Below, piece after piece: positions 13,041-20,685 of a stretch of DNA of 25,307 nucleotides (position 1 is its first letter; every line of letters begins with the position of its first letter). This stretch comes from GCA-020344555 sp964405925 (GTDB taxonomy: Bacteria > Planctomycetota > Phycisphaerae > UBA1845): assembly GCA_964405925.1 (NCBI GenBank), contig CAYOQG010000043.1, forward strand, positions 1 to 25,307, in the 5' to 3' direction. The notes below the pieces were generated by a model. The model worked only from the letters and a program-made list of their open reading frames with translations. It was not told the DNA's origin and ran no database searches. The position numbers were made by a program, and so were the translations under genes.

Positions 13041-16000
13041 TGGGTGTGATCCGGTTTGCCATTGAGAATCCTGTCAAGGTCGCGGTCGGCGTTTTCCTGC
13101 TGGTGATGTTCGGCCTGTTGAGCATTTTTCAGGTTCGCGTCCAACTCACACCCGATGTGGACCGCCCCATCATCACCGTGAGCACGTTCTGGGACGGGGC
13201 GAGTCCTCAGGAGATGGAGAGCGAGATCGTCGACCGGCAGGAGGAAAAGCTCAAAAACGTCAGTGGTCTCAAGAAGATGACCTCCACCAGCTCGCAAAAC
13301 CGTGCCGAAGTCAGGCTCGAGTTCCCGGTGGGCATCGACAAGGACATCGCCTTCCGCGACGTGTCCGACAAACTCAGGCAGGTGACCGGATACCCGGAGG
13401 AGGTCGAGGAGCCCGTGGTCACCGCGACCGACAGCGGGATGGAGCAAACCATCGCCTGGATGATTCTCTATGCCAAAGGCGGCGAGGACGTCTCCCACCT
13501 CAAGACATTCATCGAAGACAACGTCAAACCGATCCTCGAGCGGGCGGAAGGCGTTAGCGAGGTCCCCGTCTACGGTGGGCGCGAGCGCGAGATCCAGATT
13601 GAGATCGACCCCTACAAACTGGCGGCCCGTGGTTTGACGTTCCGCGACGTTGAGCAGGCCCTGCGCGGACAGAACGAGAACATCTCCGCCGGAACGGTTG
13701 CGGACGGAAAGCTGGACTACAGCTACCGCACCCTTGGCGAGTACCGCGCGGTCGAGCAGGTCGAGGACACGGTCATCGCCTATAAGGCTGGCGGACCGGT
13801 TTTCGTCCGCGACGTCGCGACGGTTATCGACGGGTTCAAGAAGCCGGTCAGCTTCGTTCGCAGTAAGGGGCTGCCGGTGATGGCCTTGCCCGCACGTCGG
13901 GAGACCGGGGCCAACGTGATCAAGGCGATGGCCAACCTGAAGAAGCAGGTCGAGCTTGTCAATCGTGAGATTCTCGAGCCACGCGGGCTTGGTCTGGAGC
14001 TTACCCAAGTTTACGACGAAACCACCTACATCAAGAGCGCAATCCGGCTCGTCATCCAGAACATCTTCTTTGGCGGTTTTCTGGCGATTCTCGTGCTGAC
14101 GGTCTTCTTGCGGAGCGGCAGTGCCATCGGGATCATTGCCGTAGCCATCCCGATCTCGGTGATTGGCACGCTCCTGGTTATCACTCTGCTGGGTCGAAGC
14201 CTGAACGTGGTTCTGCTCGCGGGGATGGCATTTGCCGTCGGGATGGTCGTCGACAATGCCATCGTCGTGCTCGAGAACATCTATCGACACCGGTCGATGG
14301 GCAAGGGCAAGCTTCAGGCTGCTCTCGACGGTGCCCACGAGGTCTGGGGTGCGGTTCTGGCGAGCACACTGACGACGATGGCCGTCTTCCTTCCCGTCAT
14401 CACCGTCCAGGAGGAGGCGGGCCAGCTTTTCAAAGACATCGCCATCGCCATCGCCTCGGCTGTCGGCTTGTCGCTGATCGTGTCCGTTCTTGTGATTCCG
14501 CCGCTCGCGTCGAAGTACTTTCAGGCGTCCAAGGGCGCGGCGATCGGGGACAAGCCCTGGTGGTTTGCGACGTGGGTGTCGAGGCTTGTGGGGAGGATCA
14601 ACCGCCGCGTCGACCGGAGGGTCTTGGTTGTTGTCGGCTTGTCTGCGTTGGCGGTTGTCGGAAGTTGGTGGTTGATGCCGGCTACCGAATACTTGCCCGC
14701 CGGCAACAAGAACCTTGTCTTCGGGTTTTTGTTCTCCCCTCCAGGGTACTCCCTCGAAGAGTATCACCGCATGGGCACGATCGTCGAGGAGGGCGATCCG
14801 AACGATCCTTACGACGGTATTCGCCCCATGTGGGAGGCAAAGGTGGGCTCGGAAGAGGCCAAGAAGCTTCCGCCCGTGCAAATCGCTCTGGGCAAGGAGG
14901 GCAAGGACATTCGCACCGTCGTGCCCCCACCGATTGAGAACTTCTTCTACGTCTCTTTCAGTGGGATGGCCTTTATGGGGTGCACGTCACGGGAGCCGGC
15001 CGACGTTCGGCCATTGGTCGACGTCATGACCCGGGCGGCTGCGCGCGTTCCCGGTGTGTTCCCCATGTTCAGCCAGAGCTCATTGTTCGCCTCCGGTATC
15101 CGCGGAGGCAACACCATCGACGTGGAGATACGTGGCGATGATCTTGAACAGGTTGCCGATGCCGCGATCGCCATTCGTCAGAAGATCCAGGAGCTCGGCT
15201 ATCAGTGGCCCTCCGCCACACCGGCGAATTTTCATCTCGGGCGCCCGGAGTTTCAGCTTGTCCCTGATCGAGCCAAAGCAGCCGATCTGGGCCTCGATGT
15301 CCTTGATGTGGGGTTCATCGTCCGTGCTTGCGTTGATGGTGCGTTTGTCGGTGAGTTCAACGACCGTGGCGACAAGATTGACATGGCTCTGACAGTGGCT
15401 GATACGAAAGAGGCCACCATGCCCCAGATTGGCCAGATACCGATCTATACCCCCTCTGGCAACATCGTCCCGATCACATCCGCGGTCGAGTTTCGTCGAA
15501 CGACAGCACCGCAGCAGATCACCCACATTGAGGAGATGGGCTCGGTGACGCTGTCCGTCCAACCGAAGACCGGTGTGCCGCTACAGGAGTCGATGCGCGA
15601 TTTGGAGGAAAACGTGGTCGGGCCCCTTCGCGAAACCGGTGCGATTCCCACCACGGTGATCACCGCACTGGCCGGAACAGCGGATAAGCTGACCCAAACG
15701 CAGCGGGCCCTGATCGGCGATTTTCGTGACACGGTCAGGCATCCTCGGCTTTTCGGTTTGTCGATTCCACTGTCGCTCGGTGTGATTGGCTTGATAGCCT
15801 TGTTGCTGGTTGTCACAGCCGGGCTGGTGGCGGGGCCACGAATGGCTGTGATGGTGGCGATTGGTGCGATCGTCGTGTCCGCCGTCGGCATGTTGGCACT
15901 GAATCCCGATCTGGCGTTGATGCTGTTTCAGTCGCGGGCGATTCTCGCTTTGCTGATTACGTATTTGCTCATGGCGGCCTTGTTCGAGTCGTTCGCCTAT

Positions 16001-16558
16001 CCGTTCGTGATCATGTTCTCGGTCCCATTGGCTGCCGTCGGCGGCTTCATGTCTCTGGGGATCGTGCATCAGTTCAGCCTTTATGATGTCAGCTCTCCGA
16101 TCCAGCAGCTCGATGTCTTGACCATGCTGGGCTTCGTGATTCTGGTTGGTATTGTGGTCAACAACGCGATCCTGATCGTGCACCAGGCCCTGACCAATAT
16201 GCGCCGCGATGGCATGGAAACCTCACTCGCCGTGGTGACATCCGTGCAGACTCGTACTCGCCCGATCTTCATGACTGCGTTCACGTCGGTGTGCGGCATG
16301 GCACCGCTTGTGATCATGTCCGGTGCGGGCAGCGAGCTCTATCGCGGTCTCGGAAGCGTCGTATTGGGCGGTCTGTTGGTCTCCACGGTCTTCACCTTGA
16401 TCGTCGTGCCGGCCATGTTCACGCTTTTCCTTGATTTCCAGCGTTGGCTTCGCGGCGTCCTTCACGCCGAGCCAGCCAAGGCGATCGCCGTATCCGCACC
16501 GGTGGCAGATGGCTCCGCGGCGGCTGCCGCTCCCGTGCCTCGCAGTCCGGACGTGTGA
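13040..16558 (+). CDS. RND efflux pump permease (AcrB/HAE-1-like), enlarged
   Basis: 1172 residues, about 120-150 longer than AcrB. The N-terminal helix is AVGVFLLVMFGLLSIF, followed by the usual QLTPDVDRP and GASPQEMESEIV. Transmembrane helix 4 carries GMVVDNAIVVLENI near residue 404, with one of AcrB's two aspartates and Asn in place of the second. Helix 10 has VGIVVNNAILIVHQ, with Asn where AcrB has Lys. Two extra hydrophobic segments lie at about residues 905-927 and 930-952, just before the usual helix 8 (ILALLITYLLMAALFESF), so 14 helices are predicted instead of 12. The periplasmic loop also has a charged insert near 590-635. The tail is Ala/Pro-rich. The substrate is unknown; one-carboxylate helix 4 variants are common among poorly studied RND pumps. 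Confidence 0.93.
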   Translation: MGVIRFAIENPVKVAVGVFLLVMFGLLSIFQVRVQLTPDVDRPIITVSTFWDGASPQEMESEIVDRQEEKLKNVSGLKKMTSTSSQNRAEVRLEFPVGIDKDIAFRDVSDKLRQVTGYPEEVEEPVVTATDSGMEQTIAWMILYAKGGEDVSHLKTFIEDNVKPILERAEGVSEVPVYGGREREIQIEIDPYKLAARGLTFRDVEQALRGQNENISAGTVADGKLDYSYRTLGEYRAVEQVEDTVIAYKAGGPVFVRDVATVIDGFKKPVSFVRSKGLPVMALPARRETGANVIKAMANLKKQVELVNREILEPRGLGLELTQVYDETTYIKSAIRLVIQNIFFGGFLAILVLTVFLRSGSAIGIIAVAIPISVIGTLLVITLLGRSLNVVLLAGMAFAVGMVVDNAIVVLENIYRHRSMGKGKLQAALDGAHEVWGAVLASTLTTMAVFLPVITVQEEAGQLFKDIAIAIASAVGLSLIVSVLVIPPLASKYFQASKGAAIGDKPWWFATWVSRLVGRINRRVDRRVLVVVGLSALAVVGSWWLMPATEYLPAGNKNLVFGFLFSPPGYSLEEYHRMGTIVEEGDPNDPYDGIRPMWEAKVGSEEAKKLPPVQIALGKEGKDIRTVVPPPIENFFYVSFSGMAFMGCTSREPADVRPLVDVMTRAAARVPGVFPMFSQSSLFASGIRGGNTIDVEIRGDDLEQVADAAIAIRQKIQELGYQWPSATPANFHLGRPEFQLVPDRAKAADLGLDVLDVGFIVRACVDGAFVGEFNDRGDKIDMALTVADTKEATMPQIGQIPIYTPSGNIVPITSAVEFRRTTAPQQITHIEEMGSVTLSVQPKTGVPLQESMRDLEENVVGPLRETGAIPTTVITALAGTADKLTQTQRALIGDFRDTVRHPRLFGLSIPLSLGVIGLIALLLVVTAGLVAGPRMAVMVAIGAIVVSAVGMLALNPDLALMLFQSRAILALLITYLLMAALFESFAYPFVIMFSVPLAAVGGFMSLGIVHQFSLYDVSSPIQQLDVLTMLGFVILVGIVVNNAILIVHQALTNMRRDGMETSLAVVTSVQTRTRPIFMTAFTSVCGMAPLVIMSGAGSELYRGLGSVVLGGLLVSTVFTLIVVPAMFTLFLDFQRWLRGVLHAEPAKAIAVSAPVADGSAAAAAPVPRSPDV

Positions 16559-16590
16559 CCCTTCGTTGAACAACCCCTCCGGTCCCTGAA

Positions 16591-16610
16591 CCATTCGCCG
16601 GGCCGAATGG
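16591..16610 (+). terminator. Candidate terminator of the RND operon
   Basis: CCATTCG at 16591-16597 and CGAATGG at 16604-16610 form a perfect 7-bp stem with a 6-base loop, 32 bases after the pump stop codon. The following bases are only moderately T-rich (a TTGTTTTA patch at 16620-16628), so efficiency is uncertain. Confidence 0.4.
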
Positions 16611-16676
16611 CGGTCTTACGTTGTTTTACAAACCGCGCCCAACGAACGCTCCTCGCACGTGTCAGCGACAGCAGAG

Positions 16677-16704
16677 GTTGGCTGTGTTTGTGTTCCCAGC
16701 CAAC
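16677..16704 (+). other. Hairpin in the leader of the small lipoprotein gene
   Basis: GTTGGCTG at 16677-16684 and CAGCCAAC at 16697-16704 pair perfectly over 8 bp around a 12-base T/G-rich loop. It lies 30 bases before the lipoprotein ATG at 16735. It could be a regulatory element in the leader or the remains of an operator; there is no further evidence. Confidence 0.4.
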
Positions 16705-16734
16705 GGGTCTGGGTCTTTGTTCGGAGACGAAATC

Positions 16735-16965
16735 ATGCGTCGGCTTTTTGTAGCTTTACTTGCGGCGGGGGTGGCCCTGCCTTGTGCGGGGTGTCTGTTT
16801 TCCGTAGATGTTCGCGACATTCCTTACCATCGACAGGTCGTCGAGGTGGATGGCGAGCTCTACGTGGTGGACCTCAAGACTCACCGGGCTCGCAAACTGG
16901 AAGTGGTTTGGGAGGTTCCGGAGGAAACCACCACAACCACCGAAGAGGTGATCGACGACGACTAG
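16735..16965 (+). CDS. Small predicted lipoprotein
   Basis: 76 residues from ATG 16735; GGAGA lies about 7 bases upstream. MRRLFVALLAAGVALPCAGC is a lipoprotein signal peptide with the acylated cysteine at residue 20. The lipobox (Cys-Ala-Gly-Cys) is slightly unusual at position -3. The mature part is about 56 residues, with YHRQVVEVDGELYVVDLKTH likely forming a beta hairpin, and an acidic Thr/Glu tail. Its function is unknown. It lies 176 bases after the RND pump behind a possible terminator, so it may be a separate unit. The stop codon coincides with the left end of the long inverted repeat at 16964-17081. Confidence 0.7.
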   Translation: MRRLFVALLAAGVALPCAGCLFSVDVRDIPYHRQVVEVDGELYVVDLKTHRARKLEVVWEVPEETTTTTEEVIDDD

Positions 16966-17081
16966 CCCGTCTTTCGCACAGGATCGATTTCAATATTGAG
17001 GCCGATGGTCTGTAGGGCAGACCTTTGGAGTTCCCGATATTGATAACGACGTCCGCGGGCCCAAAGTGCGAAAGTTGGGCT
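16964..17081. repeat. 118-bp nested imperfect palindrome
   Basis: From outside inward: AGCCC (16964-16968) pairs with GGGCT (17077-17081); a 2x2 mismatch follows; CTTTCGCAC (16971-16979) pairs with GTGCGAAAG (17066-17074). Further in, 16984-16996 pairs with 17037-17049 over 11 of 13 bases, including TCAATAT/ATATTGA. The tip is GGTCTG (17007-17012) with CAGACC (17018-17023) around a 5-base loop. All arms are properly nested, so the whole element can fold as one long hairpin with internal loops. It could be a structured RNA, a small inverted-repeat (MITE-like) element or a recombination site. Its right end reads GTTGGGC, which fits the integron attC core GTTRRRY, but the left end GCCCGTC does not fit RYYYAAC. 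Confidence 0.7.
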
Positions 17082-17230
17082 GGCGTTCAGTCGACCGACG
17101 GCTGTCGGGCAACACGTCGACCAGCGGCAGTCGCGGCCTCGCGGCCGAGCGTCTACGGGTGTGCTCTTTGTCCATCCAACGGTGGGCTTGGGATGCGCTC
17201 GACAACCGTTTTCCAAGCCGATAGCCTGCC

Positions 17231-17293
17231 ACCTGCGGTGGAGCGGTTGTCACCTGCGATGGGGCGGCTGCCCACTGCGCAGGGGCGGCTGCC
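17231..17293 (+). repeat. Three tandem 21-bp repeats
   Basis: Units at 17231-17251, 17252-17272 and 17273-17293 share the pattern ACTGCG..GGGGCGGCTGCC, with the first most diverged. The unit length is a multiple of three. Read in the frame of the ORF that follows, it gives seven-residue repeats ending RLS/RLP. This suggests either that the gene at 17304 really starts upstream, or that the array is a non-coding repeat. Confidence 0.6.
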
Positions 17294-17303
17294 CCTCGGA
17301 GAG

Positions 17304-17690
17304 ATGGCTGTGGGAGACCCCAAAGATATCGCGAAAGCGGCGAAGAAGGCTGCCAAAGCGGCGATGAAGGAAGGCAAAGCACGCGCTAAGGTGGAGGGGC
17401 AAAAGAGGCTGCTCGAACAGGGGACACCCAGCGTGGGCGGGTCCACGCCATCGATACCGCAGACGCAGGCGGGGTTGACCGCGCAGGAACGAGCCGCCGC
17501 CGCCGCGGAGCGCTCCGCCGCGGCTGCGGAGCGCCAAGCTCATCTCCAGCGCTTCCGGGTATTGTACGCCATGTTGATGGTCCTGATCGGCCTGGCTACG
17601 CTTCTGGCGACGCTCAGACCCTGGGAGTACCTCGGCGGTTCACCACCAGGACCGGATGCTGCAGCGACTTCGGAAGAGAGCGGCGGCTAG
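17304..17690 (+). CDS. Lys/Ala-rich small membrane protein, unknown
   Basis: 128 residues from ATG 17304. GGAG lies only 2 bases upstream, so ATG 17193 or 17259, which are in frame through the 21-bp repeats, are possible starts. Residues 6-37 are Lys/Ala-rich and helical (KAAKKAAKAAMKEGKARAK), residues 40-58 a Pro/Ser/Thr linker, and residues 60-83 a predicted coiled coil with a doubled AAAAER heptad. A membrane helix follows (VLYAMLMVLIGLATLLATL, about 87-105), then an acidic tail. No family is recognised. The DNA coding the coiled coil contains a 14-bp perfect palindrome at 17505-17518, probably a by-product of the GC-rich Ala/Glu/Arg codons. Confidence 0.6.
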   Translation: MAVGDPKDIAKAAKKAAKAAMKEGKARAKVEGQKRLLEQGTPSVGGSTPSIPQTQAGLTAQERAAAAAERSAAAAERQAHLQRFRVLYAMLMVLIGLATLLATLRPWEYLGGSPPGPDAAATSEESGG

Positions 17691-17742
17691 CTCTCGTCGC
17701 CCGGACCCGCGGTTCGCCTTCTCGGCAGCCCGGGAGGCGGAT

Positions 17743-17865
17743 ATGCCCCTGCCTGGTACTTCCCTGGTTTCGCAGCTTCTTTCGGCAGACCAATCAGCCG
17801 GTGAAGGGCGGGAGGGGACGCAAGCGCTGGTCAAAACGCTCAAGCGCCTCGCCAACTCGGCGTAA
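17743..17865 (+). CDS. Possible 40-residue small protein
   Basis: ATG 17743 has GGGAGG five bases upstream, a good ribosome site, and the frame runs to TAA at 17863-17865. The product has a polar middle (SADQSAGEGREGTQ) and a basic amphipathic end (ALVKTLKRLANSA). A longer in-frame version from 17656 overlaps the preceding gene and is less likely. There is no family match from memory. The evidence is only the ribosome site and protein-like composition. Confidence 0.35.
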   Translation: MPLPGTSLVSQLLSADQSAGEGREGTQALVKTLKRLANSA

Positions 17866-18506
17866 CGAGCGGATTCACTCTTGCCTGTGAGTTATTGGCA
17901 CCCAGGTGGAACAACTACGCAGCACAACTCACAGTCGAACGTGTAAGGAGGTGGGATGAAGTATCAAAAACAAACACCCGGCTCCGCCGCCTCGCATAGG
18001 AGGGGCGTCGCCGGATGTTTCTCCCCCTCCTCGGAATATCCTTATTCAAGTCAGCGCGTGGCGATACACCGCCACGCGCACACCGCCGACGTCTTTCGCA
18101 ATGCGCGCAGACAGCGCACGCGGCAAAAGTTCACTTCCCCCCAAGCTCATTCCCCCTTGTTCATCCGAGCTAGATATGACACCCGGTTAGGTAGCACCCC
18201 TTTTGTGGTTGCACCAACCAGTCAGCTCAGCGGTTTGCATATTACCCGGTTGTCGTCAGTGTTGTCAAACACAAGTTGCCCACGTTCTCAGTTTTTTTTT
18301 GATGTCCATTCCCAAGGTTTGCCCGATCGGGAAAGAACAGGTTATCTACATATGTTGCCTCAGTGGTGTCCCGGCACACCGGCGGTATCGCCGGACGTGA
18401 ACCAGCTTGTTCGGTTGCAGTTGCGACATACCAGATCCAGGCGTTGCACCGCATCAAAGACGCCTCATTTTGTGGACTTGGTGATCAGTCAACCCACGAG
18501 CCCAAG
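17866..18506. other. Gene-poor tract rich in inverted repeats
   Basis: No recognisable gene in about 640 bp. Inverted repeats: 17885-17893/17926-17934 (9 bp perfect), 17972-17982/18010-18020 (10 of 11), 17998-18005/18024-18031 (8 bp perfect), 18054-18063/18070-18079 (10 bp perfect, 6-base loop), 18206-18211/18215-18220 (6 bp) and 18259-18263/18268-18272 (5 bp). The second and third overlap and cannot form together in a simple fold. A run of nine T residues is at 18292-18300, about 20 bases after the last hairpin. Together these look like a plus-strand structured RNA or leader of roughly 400 bases. No tRNA, tmRNA, RNase P or SRP signature is seen. Confidence 0.45.
17944..17958 (+). promoter_or_regulatory. 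Near-perfect ribosome binding site and ATG
   Basis: TAAGGAGGTG at 17944-17953 is complementary to ten bases of the 16S rRNA 3' end, with ATG at 17956, four bases after GGAGG. It is the strongest such site in the window, yet the frame behind it looks non-coding. The CCCCTCCT at 18024-18031 could pair with it or with the AGGAGGGG at 17998-18005. Confidence 0.5.
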
Positions 18507-18522
18507 TCACGTAGTCTGGTGA
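17956..18522 (+). CDS. Doubtful 188-codon ORF behind a strong ribosome site
   Basis: The frame is open for 188 codons from ATG 17956 to TGA 18520-18522, overlapping the end of the convergent CLC gene by 16 bases. The product is rich in Ser, Arg, His, Thr and Pro, with no hydrophobic core pattern, domain or repeat. That is typical of non-coding sequence read by chance. The only support is the ribosome site at 17944-17953. If translation does begin here, a short regulatory peptide or a frame change is as likely as a full-length protein. Confidence 0.15.
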   Translation: MKYQKQTPGSAASHRRGVAGCFSPSSEYPYSSQRVAIHRHAHTADVFRNARRQRTRQKFTSPQAHSPLFIRARYDTRLGSTPFVVAPTSQLSGLHITRLSSVLSNTSCPRSQFFFDVHSQGLPDRERTGYLHMLPQWCPGTPAVSPDVNQLVRLQLRHTRSRRCTASKTPHFVDLVISQPTSPSHVVW

Positions 18523-20346
18523 TCGAGTTCGTGATGGTAACGATGCATCACCGCTCGGCGCGTGATTAGAGACCCAACGCGGTTGTCGTCGTGCGAATCA
18601 GCCACAGGCAGGGATTCGACATCGCTACGGGCGAACTTGTCCAGAACGACGTCCAACGTCTCGTCCGCACCGACCGTGGGGATGCCTTGTCGAACCAACT
18701 CCCCGACGACAAGGAGCGAGACCGCCTCCGGTTGAAGCAGCGCGATCCGAACATCCTGACCGGTAACCATCCCCGCGTACCCGCCTTGATCGTCGACGAC
18801 GACAAAGTCGACGGCACCGGTCTGACCAGCTACGTCGATGAGTGTTTGCAGCGGGTCCTCGGGATGAACGAGTTGGGCCTTCTCGTGCTCGACGTCGTCG
18901 ACGGTGATCCGCCGTAGGATGGTCAGGTCGGTCAGCGTCCCCATACGCACACCGCGTCTCCGGAGCTTCAAGGTGTAGATGCTGTCCCGCAACATGAAGC
19001 GTGCACCAGCCGTGGCTACGATGGCGGCGAACATGACCGGTAGTATCACTTTGGGTTCACGGGTGATCTCATAGAGCATGACAATGGCCATCAGTGGAGC
19101 GTGTGTCGTCCCTGCGACCACGGCGGCCATACCCACCAGAGCATAGGCACTGACGCTGGTGGGATGTATCAGTCCCAGTTGCGCTAGTGCGATTCCGAAG
19201 GCACCACCAAGTGTCGCGCCCATTAGAAGTGAAGGGGCGAATACACCGCCCGATCCGCCGCTTCCCAGTGTCAGACACGTGGCCAAGAGCTTCATGAAGA
19301 ACAGCAGCATCAATCCGGCGATCGACCATTCCTGGAACAGATTAGCGGCGAGGGTCGCCTGGATGGCCGGATAACCGTTGCCGTAAAAGAGCGGCATGTG
19401 ATTGGAGTGCATGAGCAGTACGTAGACAATGCCGGCAAGCCCCAGTCCGACAGCGCCCAGCGCTGGCTTTAATGGCTCGGGGACCTTTAGTTCGTCGGCA
19501 ATATCTTCGGTGAGATACAGCGTTCGAATGAAGAGAACGGCGGCCAAAGCACAGAGCAGGCCGAGAATCAAGAACAGCGGTAGCTCGACGCCAACAAAAC
19601 TATAGGCGGTACCACGAAGGGCCCTGACTTCAAAGATCGCCACATCTTCGGCACCCAAGGCGTGTATGATGGAGCAGCTAATCACGCTGCTAAACACAAC
19701 AGGCGAAAAGGTGCGGAATGAAAAATCCTTGAGAAAAATCTCCAACGCAAACAGTACGCCCGCAATTGGGGCGTTGAAGATAGCTGCGATCCCAGCGGAA
19801 ACGCCGCACGCGACGACGATGCCTCTGTAACGTCGCTTGATGTTGAGGTATTGCCCGACACTGCTGCCGATGGCTGCCCCGATCTGGATAATGGGCCCCT
19901 CGGTACCCGCCGACCCCCCCGACCCGATCGTCAACGCACTGGCGACCGCCTTGGCCGATGCCACCCGCGGGCGGATCTCACCACCTTGGCGGTGCAGGGC
20001 GTCCATCACTTCGGGTACACCGTGTCCCTTGGCTTCCCGGGCGAAGAAGTAGGTGATGTGACCAACCACAAGCGCTCCAACAGTCGGAAGAACAACCAGC
20101 ATCCAGATCCGGCCATCGAACAACCCCGCGTGCTCGCCGTTCCCGTACGCCGCGTGGCGGGCGAGCTCGATGAGGTAAAAGAAGAGGTGGGCAAACATGC
20201 CGGTGGCAGTCCCGATCAGGATGGAGACCAGGATCAGGAAGGTCTCGTCTCCCACCCCAATCCGGGTGATCGTCTGCGGGAGCCGGATGCGAAACCGTTG
20301 CCAGCGACCCGCAAGTTTCCTGGCCTGTGCNNNNNNNNNNCGTCAT
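18507..20346 (-). CDS. CLC-family chloride channel/antiporter with CBS domains (interrupted by assembly gap)
   Basis: At least 608 residues. From the gap inward the frame reads ARKLAGRWQRFRIRLP before GTG 20255, so the gene extends beyond that GTG. Across the gap, AAGGTGG and an ATG at 20346-20344 fit the true start. The CLC signature elements are present: GHGVPEV, GSGGSAGTEGPIIQIG (with the gating glutamate) and GSGGSGGVFAP. About ten hydrophobic helices precede two C-terminal CBS domains (HPEDPLQTLIDVAG, then IPTVGADETLDVVLDKF). CBS domains in CLC proteins bind nucleotides or stabilise the dimer. The glutamate suggests chloride/proton exchange. With 10 Ns taken literally the two sides are out of frame, so the gap size is probably nominal. 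Confidence 0.9.
20331..20340. other. Assembly gap (10 N) inside the CLC gene N-terminus
   Basis: Ten Ns separate the proposed CLC start codon (20346-20344) from the coding frame that is open from 20330 downward on the minus strand. Ten is not compatible with one reading frame, so the true missing length is unknown. Confidence 0.95.
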
Positions 20347-20685
20347 GCCATCCACCTTATCTCGTTAGGCGAGATGGCAACATAACAACAGGTTGGGGTC
20401 CTGGCAAGCATGCTCTGGGTTTACTTCCCCTGACAGTGAAGGTGGGCCCGGTCAGACTTTGTTACCGTAGCGGCATAGCGGACTACTGTGCCGCGGCTCG
20501 GCAGACACGTAGGAGTAGCGAACTGCCCGCGGCACCCACACCTCGTCTCTAGCGCCTTGTTTCGCCGTCCTTGCCTCAGACGACGTGCCCGCCGACCTCG
20601 CACACGCCCGTTGACGGCGAGGTCCCCAGTCCGGTGAACGTTCTAGCGCTAGGGTCCCCGTGAGGTAGAGTGCCGCCATCGATTT
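20347..20685. other. Intergenic region with stem-loops between the sigma operon and the CLC gene
   Basis: No gene is seen in about 340 bp. Stem-loop A, 20488-20535: GTGCCGCG/CGCGGCAC (8 bp), a 4-base bulge, GGCAG/CTGCC (5 bp) and an 18-base loop. Stem-loop B, 20594-20601/20617-20624: GACCTCGC/GCGAGGTC, 8 bp perfect with a 15-base loop. Stem-loop C, 20359-20375: ATCTCG/CGAGAT, 6 bp, directly upstream of the CLC ribosome site on the minus strand. There is also a 10-bp palindrome CTAGCGCTAG at 20643-20652. None has a T-tract. A or B may end the sigma operon transcript; C may control CLC translation. Confidence 0.5.

Noticed and set aside
12623..14881. 752-codon ORF on the minus strand inside the RND genes
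   Set aside because: It is the antisense shadow of two certain RND genes, and its product is His/Asp/Arg-rich with no fold pattern.
16965..17080. Integron attC site
   Set aside because: The right core fits GTTRRRY and size and position are suggestive, but the left core is GCCCGTC instead of RYYYAAC, the arm pattern is not standard, and no integrase is present. Kept as an unexplained palindrome.
20347..20685. Fluoride riboswitch upstream of the CLC gene
   Set aside because: None of the conserved sequence of the crcB motif can be seen on the minus strand, and the channel has a normal GxEGP glutamate motif.
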